Shown here: piece after piece, positions 23,661 through 33,725 of the stretch
Numbering within the stretch: position 1 is the stretch's first letter
Layout of the letters: every line of letters begins with the position of its first letter
Assembly (NCBI GenBank): GCA_030180135.1
Contig: CM058238.1
Coordinates: 89,350,619-89,414,618, forward strand
Direction of reading: 5' to 3'
Origin: Orychophragmus violaceus
Taxonomy: Eukaryota; Streptophyta; Magnoliopsida; Brassicales; Brassicaceae
DNA: 64,000 nt
Made by a program: the position numbers and the translations under genes
Notes under the pieces: model-generated
The model's input: only the letters and a program-made list of their open reading frames with translations
Databases searched by the model: none
What the model was told of the DNA's origin: nothing

Positions 23661-23947
23661 ACCGCAACGATCGTCACAATGCGATCACATCTCCTCGTCG
23701 TAATCACCCTGCAACGACCGTTACAATGAAGCAACGATCGTTGCACATCTCCAGACTCGAGTTCTGTATCTAAAACTGAAGCAAAAACAAATCAAAACGT
23801 AAGTTCCAAAGAAAAACACCAAAATTAAAAAGAAAAACACTAAAACCTAACAGTGGGTTGCCTCCCACTCAACGCTTGTTTAAGGTCATTAGCTTGACCG
23901 GACGAACAAGATTTTTAGGCACCAAGAGATCTTGACAGAGACTTTGA
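23002..23947 (-). other. Athila ORF-1 leader and post-pol spacer
   Basis: Non-coding on both strands apart from the start of the upstream frame at 23066. It holds several GCAACGACCGTTGC-type dyads (near 23126-23162, 23550-23580, 23640-23680 and 23710-23745). The block near 23857-23900 (complement GGAGGCAACCCACTG) is known from Athila-like elements between integrase and the env-like gene, so RT to integrase appears deleted at about 23948. Confidence 0.55.
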
Positions 23948-26260
23948 TTATCTCTGTGCAAGTCTCCTCATCCAAGGCGGCGAGTAGGCTGTATCAGAAT
24001 GCTCTTGTCCAAGAAAAGAAGGAGTAATATGTTCTCCAGGATCCAAAATCACAGTATCACTCGGCTGCTTATCATCTCCATCCAAAATGGTGAATGTCTG
24101 CCCATCAATCAGCGGTTTGCGCAGCTTATCCATCTCATAATGCAGCGGCTCATCTCCCAAGTGGAGATCAATCATACTGTGTCTAACATCTATTACCGCT
24201 CCTGATGTAGCCAAAAATGGTCTCCCAAGTAGTAAGGCATCGTCAGGATCACTGTCATACTTCAGCACTAAGAAGTCTGTTGGAACCAAGTAGTTTCTAA
24301 CTCTCACCGGGATGTCCTCAAGGAGTCCTTCTGGAACTCTTATAGACTGATCAGCTAGGACAAGAGAGGTCCTAGTAGGCGAAAAATCCAGCATACCCAG
24401 CTTCTCTGCCACAGAATATGGCATAAGACTTCCAACAGCTCCCAGATCACATAGAGAACGCCTAAAACTATCCTCGAAGATAGAATAGTTCAGCACAAAG
24501 ACACCAGGGTCAGGCAGCTTGTTCAGGATCTTGGTTAACAGCACATCACTTATCTGTTGAGGAACCACAATCACCCAATATTTCAGCTCTTCATCCATAG
24601 GCAGCATCTTTCTTAAGTACCTTTGCACACAAGGATGATAAGGTGGATCATCAGATGATGGAATTTCTTCCAACTCTTCACCAATCTCTTCCAGCTGCTT
24701 AAGCTCTTCAATCTCTTGCTTAATCACTTCAGACACTGAAGGATATAATCTAATGGATTGTGCATAAATCTCCTGCTGAGTAATCTCAGAGACTCCAGGG
24801 AATAAACTATCAAGCTCTAAATCTGCATCAATGCCATCAGAATCCTGCGAGTCTGTCTGTTCACGACCTGCAACGACCGACGCTAGGGGTGCATCAATCG
24901 ATACAACACTGTTTTCACAGTTTCCACCCGAGAGATTTTCCTCAAAATCCGAATTTTCGGCATCTTCTACCAACTCAGCTGTTTTCAACTCAAAATTTTC
25001 ACCTTGTGTTGATCCATCATCAATGTATACTGACCAGGCCTTGATATGAGTTTCTGTTACTCCTTTTCCCTTCACAGTACTTGAGATTTGGCTCACCTGA
25101 GTATCCAATTGCCTCACATGAGTACTTAGAGACTCAAACTTACCACTGAGATCCTCGTAGACAGCATCTAACTTCTTATTGCAATCCAAAGCAATCTTTT
25201 TCTGTCTCTCCAGCAGCTGTTCTATCATTGCCTCTATCTTACTCTCATGAGTGCTAGTAACAGGAGGTGTCTGGTAAGAAGAAGAACCATAAGTTCTCTG
25301 ATTACCTTGTCCAAAAGGCTTCTAGAATCCACTAGTTTGTCCAAAGCCAGAAGAGTTCTGATTGCCTGTGAAGGCACTCTTCTGTCCTCCACCGAAGAAC
25401 TTGTTCCCAGACTGATATCTGAATCTGTTACCTTGAAAACCAGAACCACCTATCTAGTTTACGTCCTCTTCCTGGTTCTCTTCCTCAGCTCCTAAAATCT
25501 CAACATCCTGAGCAAAATGCACTCCCTTTTTCGCAGCCAAGAGATTGCACACAGTGTCCAGCTTAGATCTAATATCTACTATCTCTAAATTCTCTACCTT
25601 TCCACCGGATCTCTTCTTCCTCTCATCAGTAGACTTGTAGCTATTGCTGCTCACTAAGTTCTCAATCAACTGCTTAACTTGTGCAGGAGTCCTGATGTTG
25701 AAGTTTGCATTACTAGTTATCCAGCGCAGTCTGATATGGAAGATCTATGCCTCTGAAGAAGATACCTAGCAATGTGACCTCAGTAAATCCATGATGTGGG
25801 CAGTCACGCTGATACTTCTTGAATCTCATCCATGCAGTTTTAGAGGCTCCACAGGACCTTGGGAGAATGTCAGAATGTCCTGTCTGGACTGATCGGAACG
25901 CGCATCATCGTAGAAATGCCTCAGAAACTCGCTCTTAAGAGCATCCCAAGTAGTAAACTGCCCAGCTGGCAGTTGCTTCAGCCATGCAGCAACGTCTCCA
26001 CCGAGACTGTGCGGAAAGAGCTTAAGAAAAAGACAATCCTGGCATACTCCATCATACTTCATGCCAGTGATTATATCCTCGAACTGATCAATGTGATCCA
26101 TAGGCAGCTCTGATGGGTGACCATGGTTAAGTAGTGGCCTCTCTGTAAACTCAACGGTCTTGAGGAACTCAGCAATATCATTAGGCCACACCCTATCTGA
26201 CGGGATCTCTGTCTGGTCTGCTCTAGGCCAAGGCGGTGCTATTGCCTGACCAACTCTCAT
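23948..26260 (-). pseudogene. Athila gag-protease with a foreign N-terminus
   Basis: Read leftward from ATG 26260. Codons 1-46 equal the ORF-1 N-terminus; then, from GHPSELPMDHIDQFED on, the sequence is Athila Gag (LFPHSLGGDVAAWLKQLP and FLRHFYDDAR blocks). A shift or stop near 25826 and further stops near 25730 and 25450 break the rest of Gag. A long frame, 25228-23948 (426 codons), holds a coiled-coil-like start, an acidic Glu-rich stretch, and the aspartic protease with LCDLGAVGSLMPYSVAEKLG and LLLGRPFLATSGA; the usual catalytic D lies in the CDLGA block. The frame ends where RT should begin. The chimeric start points to recombination between two parts of the element. Confidence 0.8.
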
Positions 26261-26982
26261 ATAAGGTTAAGGATGTGGTGATTCCCGATGGAGCCACTTT
26301 GGTGGTGGAGCATGATGCATTGTAGCAGCTGCGGCAGTGGCTCTGCGTTTGCGGGACGGTCGAGGAGGCATCTGCAAAATAAGAATTAAACATGTAAGTC
26401 TCGGCAGAAAACTCCCTGTGAAATCGTAGAGCAACGACCGTTGCACCAGTAGCAACGACCGTTGCTAGGCGATTTCACAGCCGACAATCAAATCCTCAAA
26501 ATCGTTTCTAAATTCGTTCAAGAACCACACAACCAGCAAGAATCCATCACTAAACAACCTAAATCAAGTCTAATCAGTACTGGTTCATCAATTTCAAGCC
26601 TAAAAATCCCTAATTTCTAAACCATAAAATCAATTCCGAAAATCATGAAAATGAGAGCTCTTACCTTGGAATATTTGCAAATGGGTTATAGAAATAGCTA
26701 GGGGATGTTAAAACAAGTAGAATCAAGCTTTGAATCACAAAAAATGATGAAGAAATGAGAGATTTAGAGTTGTGGAATCGCGGTTGTACGGACGGCGGAG
26801 TGGAGAAGAAAAGAGGAGAGAAGGGTTTAAGGCACTTACCTAGATCGTGGGTGCAACAACCGTTGCAGTCAAGCAACGATCATTGCTGGTTGAACCAAAT
26901 TGATTCCGGTTTAGCGCACATACCTTAATTTTGAAATTAAACCAATTGCAACGACCGTTGCACATGACCGCAACGACCTTGT
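26127..26982 (-). repeat. Direct repeat copy 2 (ORF-1 leader fused to gag)
   Basis: Near-identical copy of the ORF-1 leader and N-terminus. On the minus strand it starts at about 26982 inside a dyad and runs into gag at 26127. It includes the ATG at 26371 with the stop TAA at 26267-26269 just before the ATG at 26260. Confidence 0.85.
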
Positions 26983-28177
26983 TAGAGGTCCTCCCTTAGA
27001 CACATTGATCTTTGATGTTAGTGTCAAGTATAATATTAATATTTCTAAATAAGGACTTACCAAATAAATATCTTGTTCTTCATCTATTATGAGATATTAT
27101 CATTAACTTTATGTGATAAAGTGTTACCCAATTCAACTTCCATTACATTTCCAATTTTTGATCAAGTGTTAGATTTTCCAATGATTCTCCGGTACAAATC
27201 CCACTAGTTGGTATACTCTTATCTTTATCCATAAAAGTTGTTGAGATCGAAAGTTCCACTACCAAATTGATAAATCATGTTAAAATAACAAATAACACAA
27301 TAAACTGAACATTATCTACGTTACAAACTCGATTAACACCTCCCCCCCCCCCCCAAAGCTCAATGTTCTCTCCGTTGTTTCTGTGAAGGATTACGTTAGC
27401 GTGTCAAAGTTAGGTCTTAGAAAATGAATAGTTTTCTTCAACATGCTCTGTTATTACCGTTATTCTTTTCCCAGCAATATTTAAAATTATATAACTAACA
27501 TCGTGTATAACAACGATAATGTTACTAGTGCACGAAAAAATAAATATGAATTTTCATCAATAAATTCGTCAATACATATAACTATTGTAAATAATGGATG
27601 AAAAAATTTCAAGATCTCTGAGTATTAATTGTTCATTAGCGAAAAATGAATATGCTATCTTAAATTGTCCATTGTGTCTCTAATGGCATAATTACACAAC
27701 TTAAAAAATATATTAATATATTAAAAATTATAGATGTCATGATTACATCTTTAGAGACAAGTTACGTTTTTGCCCACGTGATATAAATAGGAGGCTACAA
27801 ATATCTTTTCCTCCTCAACAAATTGGTTTTAAAATACCAATGTCTATCCACCTAATTTCAGCACCAATTTTTATTTAGTATATAGTTGTCCTTTAATTTT
27901 TTTAACAATAATTATTATGAAAAGAACACAGTATAGAGAAGCAAACATCTTTGGATTTGGATCATGTTATTCTCAGTGTAACTTTCTATGAGTTTGGTTG
28001 GATTGTGCTTGTTTTTAACTTGGTCCTCTCCTCTGGTTTTCCGGCTCTGCTTCTCCTTCCATTGGATGCTTCTTCTTTCTCTCCCATGCATCGCTTAGTG
28101 TTATGTTGGAACTGAGTATTTTCTTTGGAGCTTTGGTTCTTTCTTGAATCAGGGTTCTATGGATATGGGCCTACGTA
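26983..28177. other. AT-rich intergenic sequence, no gene seen
   Basis: No reliable coding frame and no LTR pair. A C-rich homopolymer run lies near 27342-27355. Some short stretches look like old copia remnants but are too degraded to name. The part from about 27940 may belong to a sequence continued at 58455; this was not established. Confidence 0.5.
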
Positions 28178-28378
28178 TGTTGTGGGGACAGTGTTTGTGT
28201 AAATTATCCACCTAAGAATAACCCCATCCAAGAAGAAACATATAAGAATGTTTACTACAAAATCTACTCTTTGTAAATAAATTCATTCCCTAATAAAAGA
28301 GTTCATTCTATTAAATCCTAGTTGTCTATTTGCCGTCTCATCACACGAAAGACTATTATTGGAATAATTTTCCCAACA
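28178..28378 (+). repeat. 5' LTR of copia D (left end uncertain)
   Basis: Ends in TTTCCCAACA and shares the TAAATTATCCACCTAA, ACTACTCTTTGTAA-like and CATCACACGAAAGA blocks with the 3' LTR. Followed by the PBS variant at 28381-28392. Confidence 0.7.
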
Positions 28379-28452
28379 GTTGGTATCAAAGCTAGGTTCG
28401 CTTGTAACAACGATATCTTGTGTGTATCAAGACGGAGGCTATCGTTACCTTT

Positions 28453-31066
28453 CACTACAAGAAAATAACCATATTGTGACGAAATTTTGTGACACAAATT
28501 ATTCTTCACTAATTTGGGACATATCATATATGTTTTTGTGACTAAATTTTAGTGTCACAAATTAGTAGTTGTTTTGTCACAATGTTATTACATTCTAAGT
28601 TGTAACTATTATTTGTCACAATTAGTGACTTAAATGTGACAAAAATAGACAATGTAACAAAAGTGACATTATCGTGACTATGTTAACTTTTTTGTTCACT
28701 CCTTTTTTAACCAATTAAATAATTACAAATAATTTAATAATAAAATAATTAAAATTTAAAAATGTTTTAATAAAAAAAAAATAATAAGTTTTATTTTAGA
28801 TAAAAAAAAATTTATATAAAAGAAAACATGAACTCTAAATATTAATTTCTAAACACTAAATTCTAAACCTTAAACCCTAAATAATAATTTGAAAACCTAA
28901 AAAAAAATTAAAACTAAACTCTAATTCCTAAACCCAATACATAAATCTTAAAGAAAAATCTTAAACCCTAATCCCTAAACTCCGAAACCTTAAACCCTAA
29001 TTTAAAAAACTAAAAATTAAAACAAAAAATAAACTATAATCCTTAAGACCTAATATATAAACCTCAAAAAATAAAAAATAAACCCCAAAAGTCTTAAACC
29101 CTAAACCCTAAACCCCAAGGGATTAAACCCTAAACACTAAGCTCTAAACTCTAAACCCTAAACTTTAATCCCTAAACCCTAAACCCTAAATCCCAAAGGG
29201 ATAAGGTCCCCTAATCCCTAAACTCTAAACCTCAAAGGGTTTAAACCCTAATCCCTAAACCCTAAATCTTAAAGGGCTAAAACTCTAAACCATAAACTTT
29301 AATACCTAAACCCTAAACCCCCATTTGTAAATTCTAAAAACATATAAATATTTAAATATATTATTATCTATTTTTATAAAATATTTGAATGTATTAATTT
29401 ATTAATTTTAATTTTATAATTTTATTTAAAATAGTATTAAAAGGTATATATTTATTGGCTAAAAAAAGTGAACAAATGAATTCAAGTATTTTATTAGATT
29501 TAGTTTGAAGAGGCAATAACTTAAAAGATTTAGTGGAAACCGTAAATCGGTAACAAACCTTTAGAAAATCTTCATTGATTTACAAATACCGTAATATTTT
29601 AACAAGTATATAAATAAATTAAACCTCATTGAGTATATCCTCTTTTCAAGTTCTTCTCTAAGAAACTAAAGTCTCTCCAGGCCGTCTCTACTTAAACATG
29701 GTTTAAGATTTTTTTTTTGCCCAAATCTCTTCGCTTTTTGATTTTTTCCCTTTGCTTTTTAATTCCTAATTCACCTTAGCAACAAGGTATGTGTTTGCAG
29801 TTAATCATTCAAATTGTTTACTGCTGGATTTTTCTTTAATTTATAATGTAGTTTCAGCTTTGCTTGTTTTATGATTCCAAATAGAGTAGAGATCTTGTTT
29901 TTTTTTTTTCTATCAAATCTCTTTGCTTTTTGATTATTTTCTTTGTCGCCCTTCACTTTTTGATTCCTAATTTGTGTTTGCAGTTCCTAAAATTGTTTAA
30001 TGCTAGAAATTGTTTTCTAATGGAGAGGTTTTGACAATAAGAGGATCTGGAGACGTTTCGAATGACAGTCTATCCTCTTCTCACGTTATTCCCTTAAGAG
30101 GAAATAAATAAATCTACGTTAAAGTGAAGTCTGCTTTCTCCTGAATTTCCTTAGTGTATTTGTTGCTTACTAGTATTTTGTGTTTAAAATGTATAGTTTA
30201 TTATGTAATTGTATTTTCTTTTGTAGGTTGTTAGACTATCAAAACAAAATTGTGCATTTGGATTTGGATCATTTTAAACTGGAGTTTGTATATAGATGGT
30301 TCGTCCGTTTCTCCACAGACAACTAACGAAGTTGGAACAAGAGTGGGAACCTGAGTTGCAAAAGAGCCATGATGAAAATGTTATTTTTTAGTTTTACTTT
30401 AGCTTGTTTTCTTTGTTATTTAATATAAAGATTATGCATCTTCTTTTACAATAACAATTTCGTTCATGCAAATTTATTTGCAGATTTAAAAATTATTTCG
30501 GTATTTCATTTATGTATTTTCTAATTTAATATATTTTTAAAATACCTAAAAATTTGTCAATATATATACATATATTGAAAATAATTTAGTAACAAATATA
30601 GGGATGTTTTGTGACGAATTCAAAAAATAAAACAAGACAAAATATGGATAGTTATAGTTACAAATTATGACGGTTTGAGACAATTAGTTTAGTCACTAAT
30701 TGTGATGTATATGCGACGAGTTATTAGTCACTATTTGTGAAGTGTGTGACAGTAAAACCGTCACAATGAGTGATATAATTGAGACGTCATAACAATTATA
30801 ATTTACAACGTTTTTAAGACAATTTTTAAAGTCACCAGTTCTGACATTGTTGTGACTTTTTGTATCATCACTATTTGTGACGAAATGGTTACTGAATATA
30901 CTTGTCGCAATTATTGTGACGTTTTTGTTACACAGAAAAATTTGTGACGACTATATTGTTACTATTAACAATTTGTCACTAATTCGTCACAATATCTATA
31001 TTGTTACGAATTATGTTATATTGTAACGATTTTTTTTCGTCACAATATGTTAATTTTCTTGTATAT
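28453..31066. mobile_element. CACTA (En/Spm-like) transposon, non-autonomous
   Basis: The left end is CACTACAAGAAAATAACC. The right end, read inward on the other strand, is CATATACAAGAAAATTAAC. Both continue with ATATTGTGACGAAA, giving an imperfect terminal inverted repeat of about 32 bp. Subterminal regions on both sides are full of short GTGAC/GTCAC motifs (28480-28680 and 30600-31020), the usual layout for transposase binding in this superfamily. No transposase frame was found. The interior holds a CCCTAAA-rich block and sequence with splice-site-like signals. The last bases at the right end are altered, and the 3-bp target duplication could not be resolved. Confidence 0.8.
28855..29325. 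repeat. Degenerate telomere-like CCCTAAA repeats inside the CACTA element
   Basis: Dozens of CCCTAAA, ACCCTAAA and variants such as CTCTAAA, CCCCTAAT and TCTAAAC in irregular array. The heavy degeneration and the position inside a transposon show that this is not a chromosome end. Confidence 0.85.
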
Positions 31067-32528
31067 GTTCAAGCTTACTACAAACAACTACTCGTACTGG
31101 AAACCGATGATGTAAGGCCACCTTTATTGTAAGGATTTGTATGAATCCATCATCATGAAGGACAAGTCGGAAGGAAAGGATGACAAGGCATAGGAGGTTT
31201 TAAATCGAAAAGCGGTCACTGTAATTCGTACGTACATAGATCGATTTGTTTTCGAACATGTCTCTACATATACAAATGCTTTTGAGTTATGGACAAAACT
31301 TGAATCCGTGATTCAAAAGGAAACACCTCGAAACAAGGCTCTCTTTGTTAGACGGTTGGTAAAGTTGGAGTATAAGGATGGCCAAAGTATGATGGAGCAC
31401 TTGACAATTTTAAGGGGCTCGTAAATCAACTAAACAAGGTTGACGTGAAGGTTGAAGACGAAATGCAAGCCCTTCCACTCCTTAGTTCCCTTCCAGAGAG
31501 TTGGGACACACTAGTTGTCACTCTCTATAACTCTGCGCCAGAAGGAAAGCTTACCGTGGATACCGTCAGTGATAGCCTTATAGACGAAGAAACTAGAAGG
31601 AAATAAAGAGGTTTCAGCACTTTGTCCGAGGCAAATATCATAGAGAGACGAGGTAGAGACCAAATGCGTGGAGACAACGGAAGCCGAGGTTGGGATCAAT
31701 CTCGAGGAAAATCCAAGTCACATCCTAGAGTTACTTGATACTACTGTGGCAAGGAAGGTCACAGGAAGCCAGAGTGTTTATTCTTCAAAAAAGATCAACA
31801 GATGGATAACATCAAGCCAGACCGATTTAATCCTCTAAAGAGGCATGATGATGAGACCGCTACCATTGTGTCAGAAGAAGATAGTGATGTATATGTTGTT
31901 GGAGAATGCAATCTCCTTAACATTGCGTCTAATGACACTTCATGGATTATTGACTCTGGTGCTTCCTTTCGCATCACCCATCATGGAAGCTTCTTTACAA
32001 CCTACCAAAGTGGTGACTTTGGTAATGTCCAAATGGGAAATCAAGGAAGAAGCAAGATTGTCGGAAGAGGGGACGTTGGATGTAAGGCATGTTCCAGATA
32101 TGCGAGTTAATCTCATATCAACCGGAAAATTGGATGATGTTGGTCTGGAAAATCACTTTGGTGAAGATAAGTGGAAGCTAACCAAAGGAAGTTTGGTCAT
32201 GGCTTGAGAAAAGAAAGAAGGATCAATATATGTAACTCAAGCTAAGCTTTGCAAGGACGAAGTGAATGTCACAAGTGATGACATGGATATATGGCATCGA
32301 AAGCACGAACTGAAGGGTTATACCAATGCACTCTGGGCCGACGATAAAGATTTTAGAAATCACCTTCAGGATATGTGACTACCTTTGAAGGGGGAGCTTT
32401 TTCTTGGAAATCAAAGCTAAAGAAGTGTGTAACGTTGTTTACCACTGAAGTGAAGTCAAGAAGTTTGAAGATTGTTGTCAAGGCGCCGACATAGTGACAA
32501 CTTTGGACTAAATCACAAAGGAGGAGAT
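31067..32528 (+). pseudogene. copia D gag-protease remnant with RNase H scrap
   Basis: The frame starting at ATG 31067 gives the Gag pattern NYSYWKPMM and later VIRTYIDRFVFEHV, typical of UBN2-type copia Gag, but stops and shifts are frequent (near 31110, 31420 and 31605). A zinc knuckle, YCGKEGHRKPEC, lies near 31743-31778. A 102-codon open piece (31802-32110) holds the protease motif WIIDSGAS. After the pre-integrase region near 32290 the sequence jumps to RNase H-like WADDKDF, then an AFSWKSK-type block, then the PPT GGAGGAGAT. Integrase and RT are therefore deleted. This is the oldest copia here, judged by its damage. Confidence 0.8.
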
Positions 32529-32683
32529 TGTTGGATATTCCCTCCATTAGCCCAAATAAATTATCCACCTAAAAAGAACCCCATCCAAAAAATATATATA
32601 TATAAGAGTGTTCACTACAAAAACTACTCTTTGTAAACAAATCATTTCTTAATAAAAAGTTCTTTCTATTAAATCCTAGTTAT
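32529..32683 (+). repeat. 3' LTR of copia D, left piece
   Basis: Starts TGTTGGATATTCCC after the PPT and is cut by the Tat insertion. It continues at 58401. Confidence 0.8.
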
Positions 32684-33225
32684 TGTAAGATCTCAACTCG
32701 GTCTATCCAAAGATAGCAAGAGTTTTAGGTTAGAAATTAGGGATTCTAAAAGAAGAATTTGGGAACACGGTGAGATTTGGGAATTTAGGGTTTGTAAGCC
32801 GGTGTTTCCGAGATGGAAGCCGGTAAAAGAGAATTATGAAAGTCGCCGGAGAGATTTTAGGTTTAAACTCGCTCTAAAGTCTCTCTGGCCAAGAATATTC
32901 ATAAAAGCGTATCCTTTATTGAATATTGGGGTTCCCTTATATAGGGTTACAAGTCGGTTTATATGAAAAAGGAAAATAAGAGATAATTACGAATATTTCC
33001 TAATAACTCGGCTTCGCCTTTATACGGAATATTTCCTTTTACCGACTTTCTTGCGCGGCGCCTTTGGACCAGACACCTTCCAAACCCTAATATGAAAGCC
33101 GTCTATCCCAAGTTCGGTTTAACCTAAGTTTTACCGCCTTGGGCTTTATTTCCGACTTCCCACTTTGGGCCGATCTAAACTCATGAATAGGCCTTCTTTG
33201 GAAAGTGCTAATCTTGACTCCAACA
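32684..33225 (-). repeat. 3' LTR of the Tat element
   Basis: 542 bp. On the minus strand it starts TGTTGGAGTC and ends TCTTACA. It contains a TATA-type CCTATATAAGG box (complement near 32936-32946). Confidence 0.92.
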
Positions 33226-33250
33226 ATAAGCCCCCCCCCCCCCCAGTGTG
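33226..33250 (-). promoter_or_regulatory. Polypurine tract of the Tat element (G14 run)
   Basis: On the minus strand a run of 14 G (complement 33231-33244) followed by CTTAT stands next to the 3' LTR. Run length may be misassembled. Confidence 0.7.
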
Positions 33251-33725
33251 GCGACTTGAATTCAAGTCGGCATTACGAGAAGTTAACTTGGTTTAAGAGA
33301 TGATTTTTGTAGGCCCAATGTTTGTTGCCCCGCGAACTATATTTTTCTTTAGGCCCACATTCTTTTCGGGCTGTTCTGTCCTGGCTTGGTACGGAGAATA
33401 TTAACGGACCGGTTCAGGTTTATCGATGATACGGCGAAACCGGAATTGATTTTTGGTTTAACCACCGGATAGGTATGAAACACGAATCGTCGCCTCGGTA
33501 GTGATGTGCCTCGATTTGTGCGCCGTCATTTTTACTATAAGTAGCTCTCTCTCGCTTCTTACTCTCTCATTTCGCTCAAGAGAAGAAGTTTGGAAGGTAA
33601 TCCTCTCTCTCTCGATTTTTATTTTCCGGTTATCGCTCCGCCGTTGCCCCGTTTTAGGTTCTATAGCTTTTTAGATCGAATCATCGTTTTTTCTCTTGCG
33701 TTCTTCACTTGTTCTTCAACCAGTC

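Larger units (their letters stand above)
4931..26982 (-). mobile_element. Degenerate Athila-type Ty3/gypsy element split by three later insertions
   Basis: Read on the minus strand the order is: gag and protease (26260-23948), a post-pol spacer, ATHILA ORF-1 (about 23066 to 13124) and a 3' non-coding tail to about 4931. RT, RNase H and integrase are absent. The tail holds the purine-rich GTGTGGGGGAGG run (complement near 5205-5216) that often sits near Athila 3' ends. Two copia elements and one solo LTR interrupt it, each with a 5-bp duplication, so the Athila copy is older than all three. Neither outer LTR was recognised, and both outer limits are approximate. The right end, near 26982, stops inside a CG-rich dyad repeat. 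Confidence 0.65.

Noticed and set aside
28855..29325. True telomere or chromosome end
   Set aside because: Repeats are degenerate and lie within a transposon with sequence on both sides.
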